Source of the DNA: Chaetomidium leptoderma
Lineage: Eukaryota > Ascomycota > Sordariomycetes > Sordariales > Chaetomiaceae
Assembly: GCA_033296705.1 (NCBI GenBank)
Contig: MU856919.1
Coordinates: forward strand, 50,361 to 114,360
Direction: 5' to 3'
Length of the DNA: 64,000 nucleotides
Shown piece by piece: positions 58,098-64,000 of this stretch; within the stretch, counting starts at the first letter, position 1; the number at the start of each line of letters is the position of its first letter. The notes beneath the pieces were generated by a model that saw only the letters and a program-made list of their open reading frames with translations, searched no databases and had not been told where the DNA came from. Position numbers and translations under genes: made by a program.

Positions 58098-59516
58098 CTA
58101 CTCGATAATGGCGGTGCCAGCTGCGCCGACCAAATCTTCCATGCCGCCAACCTGGGTGGGCCCGCTCGTCCCTTCCGGTGGCAAGGCCCAGACAGGCAAA
58201 GGGCTCACATAGCTCCAAGCTCCCTCGGCATCCTCGTACCGGAGGCTGTGGAGCCAAAGAGAGAGCTCCTGGTCTCCCGGGTCGGTGTAGAGGGGGGTGC
58301 TGCAAATGGAACAAACCTGGCCCGACATTTTCTCGGCCTTCTTCTTGTGGTAATCGTCCACCATGTCGTCGTAGTATGCGACTGCATCAGCCACCTGGTC
58401 CTTGCCCATGCGGGAGAGGCGAGTAATGATGTCTTCGTCGCTATTCTGGGTTCCCTCGGCATCGTCGCAACCCAAATCAAAGCCCCAGACCCTTTGGTTG
58501 GCGTAGATTGGGTCGTTTTGAATCGGATGTCCCAGGAACTGCAGGTGAACCCTAAGCTGGTGAGTCCTGCCTGTCACGGGCAAGCACCGGACAATGGAAT
58601 ATCCCTCGTCTGCCTTGCGATGGCCGGCTGGTTGTTGGGTGGCTGCTTCGGGCCCATCAGCCGCCGCAGGTTCACCCGTTGCCCCATTATCACGTCGAGA
58701 CTCGTCCGAGCTGGAGGCTGGAGGATAGTAGGCGAGGCGCTTGAAGACAGTTCTGGCGGCTTTGCCGTTGGCTCGCACCCGGTTCAATCCGAGTTTAGGA
58801 GATATCTGGAGCACGGGCTGGTCGCACACGACCTCTCCGTCGGGGAACCTGCCGATGACGCGGGCCACGTATTCCTTGCGGACGCTGCGCTGAAAGATCT
58901 GGACACCCAACTGCTCGGCGGCCTTGGCATGCTTCGCAACGAACATGATGCCGCTCGTGAGCCTGTCGAGCCTGTTGCAAGGCCGCGGGGAAAAGCTAGG
59001 GCCCCTCTCTGCCTTCATGATCTCAACGACCGAGTTGTAGTTGTAGCGCCCCGCCGGATGAACAGGTACGCCCGACGGTTTGTTGATCACGACCATGTCG
59101 TCATCCTCGTGAATGACGCCGATGGATTCGGCGGTGACGGGAGGCTCGTGGCGATGCGTCGTGTGGGATATGAGTTCGCCGTTCTTCAAAATGTGATGCG
59201 GGCCCACCGTCTTGCCGTTGACGGCGACCTGGCCGGACTCCATGGCGCCGCGGTAGTACTCGAGTGGCCTGTCGCGGAACTCGCTCTCAAAAACGTCAAC
59301 CAGCTGCCGACCTCGCCATCGTTCCTTACACCACGTGTTGTACGTGTAGAAGTAAGGCGAAACGCGGCGCAGCCCGTCTTCGAAGTAGTAGGGCCGCGGC
59401 CACGCCTCTGAGGGCGCCGGGAGCGGGAAGACAGTTTCAGCGCCGGATTGGGCGGGACTGCCTCGGGGGGTTTGCGACGCGCCCGACGCGGCGAGATGGC
59501 TGACGGAAACCGCCAT
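58098..59516 (-). CDS. RluA-family tRNA pseudouridine synthase
   Basis: One exon, 472 codons. It isomerises specific uridines in RNA to pseudouridine. An S4-like RNA-binding stretch (about residues 68-125, ending VAVNGKTVGPHHILKNGELI) is followed by the RluA catalytic core: VINKPSGVPVHPAGRY, then CNRLDRLTSGI with catalytic Asp184, and the second core motif LPVTGRTHQLRVHLQFLGHPI. The C-terminal extension has a paired Cys motif (CSICSTPLYTDPGDQELSLWLHSLRY). S4 domain and layout fit yeast Pus8(Rib2)/Pus9, which modify U32 of cytoplasmic and mitochondrial tRNAs, so that target is likely but inferred. There is no deaminase domain as in Rib2. It shares a 494-base divergent promoter with the thioesterase gene. 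Confidence 0.93.
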   Translation of the reverse strand: MAVSVSHLAASGASQTPRGSPAQSGAETVFPLPAPSEAWPRPYYFEDGLRRVSPYFYTYNTWCKERWRGRQLVDVFESEFRDRPLEYYRGAMESGQVAVNGKTVGPHHILKNGELISHTTHRHEPPVTAESIGVIHEDDDMVVINKPSGVPVHPAGRYNYNSVVEIMKAERGPSFSPRPCNRLDRLTSGIMFVAKHAKAAEQLGVQIFQRSVRKEYVARVIGRFPDGEVVCDQPVLQISPKLGLNRVRANGKAARTVFKRLAYYPPASSSDESRRDNGATGEPAAADGPEAATQQPAGHRKADEGYSIVRCLPVTGRTHQLRVHLQFLGHPIQNDPIYANQRVWGFDLGCDDAEGTQNSDEDIITRLSRMGKDQVADAVAYYDDMVDDYHKKKAEKMSGQVCSICSTPLYTDPGDQELSLWLHSLRYEDAEGAWSYVSPLPVWALPPEGTSGPTQVGGMEDLVGAAGTAIIE

Positions 59517-60010
59517 CTCCCGGCACGACGCCAGAAGTGCTAGTAGCGACCTAGGCGCAGCCAGGGCTGCCGAATGGGGTGCGGTGTTGGCGCTTCGCGG
59601 TGCTGAAGGTCTAAATCAGAAGGAGCTGCTTTGGGAAAGTGGTGTCGGGTGTGTGTCTTGCGGCAACCATTCCTGACCAAAGGCTGGTCGGTTGATTGGG
59701 TAAAAAGAAAAGGCGGTCAACAAGAGCAGAGTATCCCGCGGGTGCAGGGGTGATCACTACCAGGCACGTGCCAGGTACTGCCCTCTAGGCTTCCGTAATC
59801 AATCCAACCCCAACCCCGCCTTTTCGGCTCCGGGCTGCCAGGAACCGGCCGACGGCAGCCGGGGCCTCGGCTTTCAGCCCTGCCATTCGTTCAACCGCCT
59901 CTGTCGGTCGAGTCCCCCAGCTCCAGCTTGTTTGTTAACGGCGACGGGAGTTCAAACACAAACCTAGCAAACCTTCCATCCGCACCCTGTCTGACGACCT
60001 GGAACCTGCA
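59517..60010. promoter_or_regulatory. Divergent promoter region
   Basis: 494 bases between the start codons of the pseudouridine synthase (-) and thioesterase (+) genes. No specific binding site is claimed. Confidence 0.55.
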
Positions 60011-60552
60011 ATGGCAGATATCAGCCAGCTAAAACGACGAACTAGGGCGGATTACCCCTACGTCCTGGAGTACCGGACCCGATGGTAAGTGTGCAACGTG
60101 CCAGTGTGTGTTGTGTTGCAAATCCCTCGAGGAGAGAGCTAACCACGCAGGTCAGGACCGACAACGACATGTACGACCACATGAACAATTCAATTTACAA
60201 CTTTCTATACGACTCTGTCATCAACGCCTATCTAATCGAGCATTGCGGCCTCCATCCCCCGTCGTCTCCCCAGTACGGCATGGTTGTCCATTCGCACAAC
60301 GACTATTTCGCGTCCATCTCGTTCCCTGCATGTGCGGACCTTGCGCTGCGAGTCAACCGCATCGGGAACTCGAGCGTCACGTATGAGATCGCTCTCTTCG
60401 AGAAGGGGCAAGACGCCGTCAAGTCTGTGGGCGAGTTTGTCCAGGTTTTTGTTGACCGCGACACTGCAAGGCCTAGTCCCAGAGGCATGGGCTTAAAGTT
60501 ACGTCAAGGCCTTGAGCGCATTCTTGTGCAGAGCCGTCAGAGCAAAATATAG
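60011..60552 (+). CDS. Hotdog-fold acyl-CoA thioesterase-like protein
   Basis: Exons 60011-60084 and 60156-60552 give about 156 residues, the usual size of a single-domain 4HBT/YbgC thioesterase. The splice joins LEYRTRW to TDNDMYDHMNNSIYNFLYDS, the characteristic strand and helix with the active-site Asp/His/Asn arrangement. The acceptor used is the second of two close CAGs (60155); the first would break the frame. Hotdog proteins of this group hydrolyse short or aromatic acyl-CoAs; the substrate is not inferable. It is the last host gene before the AT-rich island, only about 30-230 bases from its edge. Confidence 0.85.
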
Positions 60553-62936
60553 GGGGCTACACGGGCGAAATGATTGGGTTTTTTTAAAAAATCGTTACCT
60601 TGGTCTCACAGCCGGCAGGCTGGCTGAATGAGCTGGGGAGCCCCTAAGTCCCCCTGGGTAGAACCGGCCTACCTGTATGGTAGGGCCAGTGGGCTACTAG
60701 GTAGTAAGGAGAATTATTGGGCCCGCACGGCCGAGGGCCGAGGGCCTATACGTGCGGCTATATTGGAACTAGTATAGCCCTCTTATCCCCGCTATGAAGC
60801 CTAGATTTTATAGATACAAATTGTTTCATGTTCTTCTCTTCTTTAGCTTTAGTTTCTCGATATATAATAGTAATATAGAGCTTTGCCCCTTATATTTACC
60901 TACTTCCCATAATAAACTATACCTAAATACTAAAAACCTAACAATATATTTAGAAATATATCCTACTGAAGATTTCGTCTATAGTTATAGCTATAATAAT
61001 CCTAATAAAGAAGATTATAGAAATCTATACTTAAAGGAAAGGCTAATTAAATATAGTTACTAAAAGAAACTATTGAAGATAATATAAATAGTACTTGCCT
61101 ACCTATATGTATTATACTAGAGAGCCTATAAAAGCTACGTTAATATAGCCTATTATAAACATTGATTATAAGTCTATAAGGGATGTTATTTAATTACTAG
61201 AGAAATGTATATACTTACAATAATATAGCTAGGAGAATACTAGGAAGGAGAAATTTAATTGAACTCTGTACTAGCCTAGAAGTATAAAACCTCCAAGTAC
61301 TTAAATATTATCTCTTATTACATTTGAATGTACTACTATTTATAGATAAAAATGTACTACTATTTATAGATAAAGCTATCTCCTCATTGGAAGGAAAGAG
61401 TATAGTAATTAGTATAAATACTAAAATATTCGATTTAAAAGGATAATTACATTATAATACTAACCTTGGATCTAGTTTCATTAGAAAGCTTTAGTTTTAA
61501 GAGGAATTAATAGCAAAGAAGAGCTAACCCTCTAGAGAAACATATATATAATAATTAAATTCACTTGTATTATCGAACTCGAATAGTACGAAGTATATAA
61601 TGCTATATTAACTACTCGTAGCGGGGGAGCAGCGCCTGAGTACTCTACTTAGAAACAGCCCCCTCTAAAAGACTTTTAATATATAGAACTAGAATCCCCC
61701 CCCCACCCCTTAGAACAAACAACAATAGTAATAACAACTATATATATATATAAAGCTATATAAATTAAGCGACGTAAGTTACGGACCCCCCTATAGAAAT
61801 AACGATATAGTAGATTAACTAGAACGAGCTAGCAGGAAGGGAGAGAGAGAAAGATACGGGTAGTACCCTAGCGGCTAGGAAGGGCTACGGTAAGTATAAG
61901 GGAGCTATACGGGAGCAGAGTAACGAATATAGCTGAGAGGCTACCTACAGTAACGTAGTTACCGATCCGAAAGGCTAGGTTCTAGACTATTAGAAAGGAG
62001 AGATTCCTAGGAGTACCCGCACAATGGCGTAGCTACTACAAAGGTATAGTCTATAAGTATATACTATAAGTTAGGTAGCTTCCTAGTAGTAGAACTAGTT
62101 TGGGAGTAACTACTATATATATATATATATTATTACTAATCTTATACTATAAGGGTTTTCACCCTACCTATAAGAGGCAAGTAGTCGCTCCTTTCTATTT
62201 TATATACGTAGTATATACCTATATACTATACCTATATAGTGGCTATACTATTGTGTAGATACTCTTAGGAATCCTACCTTTCTAATAATTTAGAACTTAG
62301 CTTTCTAGATCGGTACTAATATTACTATAGGTAGCCTGTCGGCTATACTCATTACTCTTCTTCTATATATATCTCCTACGTTTACTATAGCCCTTCCTAG
62401 CTACTACGGCACTACCTGTACCCTTTCTTCGTTTTCGTCTATAGTTTAGTTTATATAGCTTTATAAATATATATATATACGTAATAATATATACACATTA
62501 TTATCACAATTATTATTATCATAGTAGTAGTAGTAGTAGTAGTAGTAGAGAGAACTATACTTTTGTATATTAGAATCATTCTAAAGTAGAGTATTCTTAA
62601 GTAAAGTACGTAGAGGCTAGTCCCTTACTACTCTAGCTATATATCCTATATCTATTCTATATTCTTATTCTATAAATTCCTTTCTATATTCCTTTATATA
62701 TTAATCTTCGAGAGCTCTCTTTCTAATTTAATATAGTAGCTAGAGCTACTAAACTAATTATATATATATTTATTCTATCGATATATCTATAACGTCCTTT
62801 CCTTCCTTTATACCTTCCTTTTATTCTATACTACTAAACTATAAATACTCTTTCCTAGTTTTATAAGTATATTTACTATTCTATACTCTCTTTTACTCTA
62901 CTCCTAGATATCTTCTAAGATAGTCTCCTTATTATA

Positions 62937-63051
62937 GGTATAACCGTAATATAGGTTTATAGGCGTAGTTGCTTGTTCGGTATTATAACCGAACAACGTT
63001 CTATCTTTTGATAGTATTACGTAGTAGTCAACTACGCCTACTACCGTAATA
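62937..63051 (+). repeat. 115-base direct repeat, left copy
   Basis: Aligns without gaps to 63299-63413 with seven differences, all transitions. It contains nested inverted repeats: outer arms 62960-62971 and 63029-63040 (TAGGCGTAGTTG), and inner hairpins at 62973-62996 (TTGTTCGGT arms) and 63001-63014 (CTATC/GATAG). Confidence 0.93.
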
Positions 63052-63298
63052 GTTTGTTCGGTTACAACCCAGAGGCCCGGGTTCAATTCGCGGTCCGGTC
63101 GGTACTAACGGCAGGGACAATGACGATCCTAGTTACGGGCATTATGCGACGACCGCGATTGAATTGCCGGGCCCGAGGGGAAAAGACGAAAGAGTCTTTT
63201 CGATGGGGCTATGAATTCCAGGTATTGCGACACCTAGACCTTGCGTATGAGAGGCGTAGCGTAGGAAGCGCAGTTGTTTGAGGGAAGGTAGTGTCACG
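63052..63298. other. GC-richer segment between direct repeats
   Basis: 247 bases of near-balanced composition inside the AT-rich island. It has an imperfect inverted repeat: GGCCCGGGTTCAATTCGCGG near 63072 and its approximate complement near 63150-63178. GGTTCAATTC resembles a tRNA B-box, but no tRNA can be folded with confidence. Confidence 0.6.
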
Positions 63299-63413
63299 GG
63301 TATAACCGTAATATAGGTTTATAGGTGTAGTTGCTTGTTCGGTATTGTAACCGAATAACGTTCTATCTTTTGATAGTATTACGTAGTAGTTAACTGCGCC
63401 TACTACTATAATA
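63299..63413 (+). repeat. 115-base direct repeat, right copy
   Basis: Second copy of the 62937-63051 repeat. Its changes relative to the left copy are C/T or G/A and weaken the inner TTGTTCGGT hairpin and the outer arms. Confidence 0.93.
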
Positions 63414-63638
63414 CTCCTAATACTTTAGAAACTTTATTTTCTAGACCTTTACTAAACTTATTTATAAATACTATATAATATAAGTAATTATAGCTAACTC
63501 TAACCTCCTTTTACTAACTTAGTTACTAAGTTTATACAAAAGAGAAATTATAAATATAAATATAAATCTAAATTCTAGAGTAATACTAATATTTCTATTA
63601 GTACTAACGTTACTTTTATTTCAATTAACTTGGAAGTA

Positions 63639-64000
63639 ACGTGATCCACCATCGAGTGGAACAACCCATCGAGTGGAACACTTTTCCCATGACCATAACC
63701 ATCCGAGTTTGGAACGCGATTATACTACCATAACAATGTGTGATAATCTCCCCGAAAACCGAGTTCTTCTTGCAATCAATGCGATTCGATCGACACCGCG
63801 TTTAAGCATCCGTCGCGCCGCAGAGATCTACAATGTGCCTCCAACGACAGTCTACCGCAGAATGAACGGCCAGACCGCGAAAGCCGATAGCTATAACGCC
63901 CGTTCAAATTTGACAAAGACCGAAGAGAAGGCGATTGTTCAATACATACTCGACCAAGATTCGCGAGGGTTTTCACCCCGGACTGTCGACGTGGGTGATA
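63639..64000 (+). mobile_element. Pogo/Fot-like DNA transposon, 5' end (partial)
   Basis: Balanced base composition returns abruptly after TA at 63637-63638, a plausible TA target duplication. The first 45 bases look like a terminal inverted repeat region and hold a 15-base motif, CCATCGAGTGGAACA, twice with a 17-base period (63649-63663 and 63666-63680). A transposase frame opens at 63736. The right end lies outside the window, so TIR and boundary are inferred. Confidence 0.75.
63736..64000 (+). CDS. Pogo/Fot-family transposase N-terminus (partial)
   Basis: Open from ATG 63736 to the window end (88 codons, no stop). LSIRRAAEIYNVPPTTVYRR is a pipsqueak-type helix-turn-helix that recognises the transposon ends. 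Next, LTKTEEKAIVQYILDQDSRG with FSPR begins a CENP-B-type second helix-turn-helix. This is the N-terminal arrangement of fungal Fot1/Pogo transposases, with a DDE catalytic domain expected downstream. The frame is undamaged and shows no RIP bias, unlike the adjacent island, so the copy looks recent. Completeness cannot be judged here. Confidence 0.82.
   Translation, partial: MCDNLPENRVLLAINAIRSTPRLSIRRAAEIYNVPPTTVYRRMNGQTAKADSYNARSNLTKTEEKAIVQYILDQDSRGFSPRTVDVGD

Larger units (their letters stand above)
60553..63636. repeat. AT/TpA-rich island, RIP-like remnant
   Basis: Base composition changes sharply after the thioesterase gene: from about 60780 the sequence is dominated by A and T with very frequent TpA (TATAG, CTATA) and few CpA/TpG, as repeat-induced point mutation (RIP) leaves. 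Stop codons are dense in all frames; the one 89-codon frame (60794-61063) is Lys/Tyr/Asn-rich with no domain. It includes a (TAG)n run near 62522-62548 and many TA runs. The original element is no longer recognisable. Confidence 0.8.

Noticed and set aside
58032..59411. 459-codon frame on the plus strand
   Set aside because: It lies antisense to the pseudouridine synthase gene, which has clear catalytic motifs; the plus-strand frame has none.
60794..61063. 89-codon frame at the start of the AT-rich island
   Set aside because: Lys/Asn/Tyr/Ile-rich translation expected from AT-rich, RIP-degraded sequence; no domain.
62937..63413. CRISPR-like array
   Set aside because: Only two repeats of 115 bases with one 247-base spacer, in a eukaryotic genome; not a CRISPR.

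Overview
The window is nuclear DNA of a filamentous ascomycete (Pezizomycotina, most likely a sordariomycete; this placement is inferred). The genes have short GT-AG introns of 50-120 bases, often with CTGAC-like branch sites. Coding sequence is GC-rich and intergenic spaces are long. I support 20 host genes, one partial transposase and no RNA gene. Exon ends were placed by hand from splice signals and from reading frame and family continuity, so they are predictions.

Left third (0-20.7 kb): an RTA1-type membrane protein (-), a TGL2-like lipase (+), a secreted glutaminase A-type protein whose sixth intron carries a telomere-like CCCCTTA array (+), an endosulfine/Igo-type protein (+), a MYG1 nuclease (-), an Ino80 Iec3-like subunit (+), NADP isocitrate dehydrogenase (-) and a zinc-finger regulator (-).

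Middle (20.7-46.7 kb): a 2.8 kb spacer with a near-perfect hairpin, then CCR4-NOT subunit NOT3/NOT5 (-) divergent from D-aminoacyl-tRNA deacylase with a 7-base first exon (+), cyclophilin-40 (+), a BUD2-like RasGAP (-), a 2H-phosphoesterase-like protein (-), a 2,495-residue DNMT5-type protein joining cytosine methyltransferase, RING and SNF2 ATPase modules (+), and ureidoglycolate lyase (-).

Right third (46.7-64 kb): an unrecognised nine-exon secreted Thr-rich protein (+), an MFS transporter with a probable GC-AG intron and an assembly gap just upstream (-), a gene-poor 3 kb stretch, a bZIP-like regulator (-), an RluA-type tRNA pseudouridine synthase (-) divergent from a hotdog thioesterase (+), then an abrupt change at about 60.55 kb to a 3.1 kb AT/TpA-rich island. 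The island looks RIP-degraded and contains two 115-base direct repeats, differing only by transitions, around a GC-richer segment. It ends against an apparently intact, non-degraded pogo/Fot-like DNA transposon that runs off the window.

The genes are mostly unrelated housekeeping and accessory functions, not a cluster. The most notable theme is genome defence: a DNMT5-type maintenance methyltransferase gene lies 15 kb from a degraded repeat island carrying a fresh transposon. That functional link is an inference.
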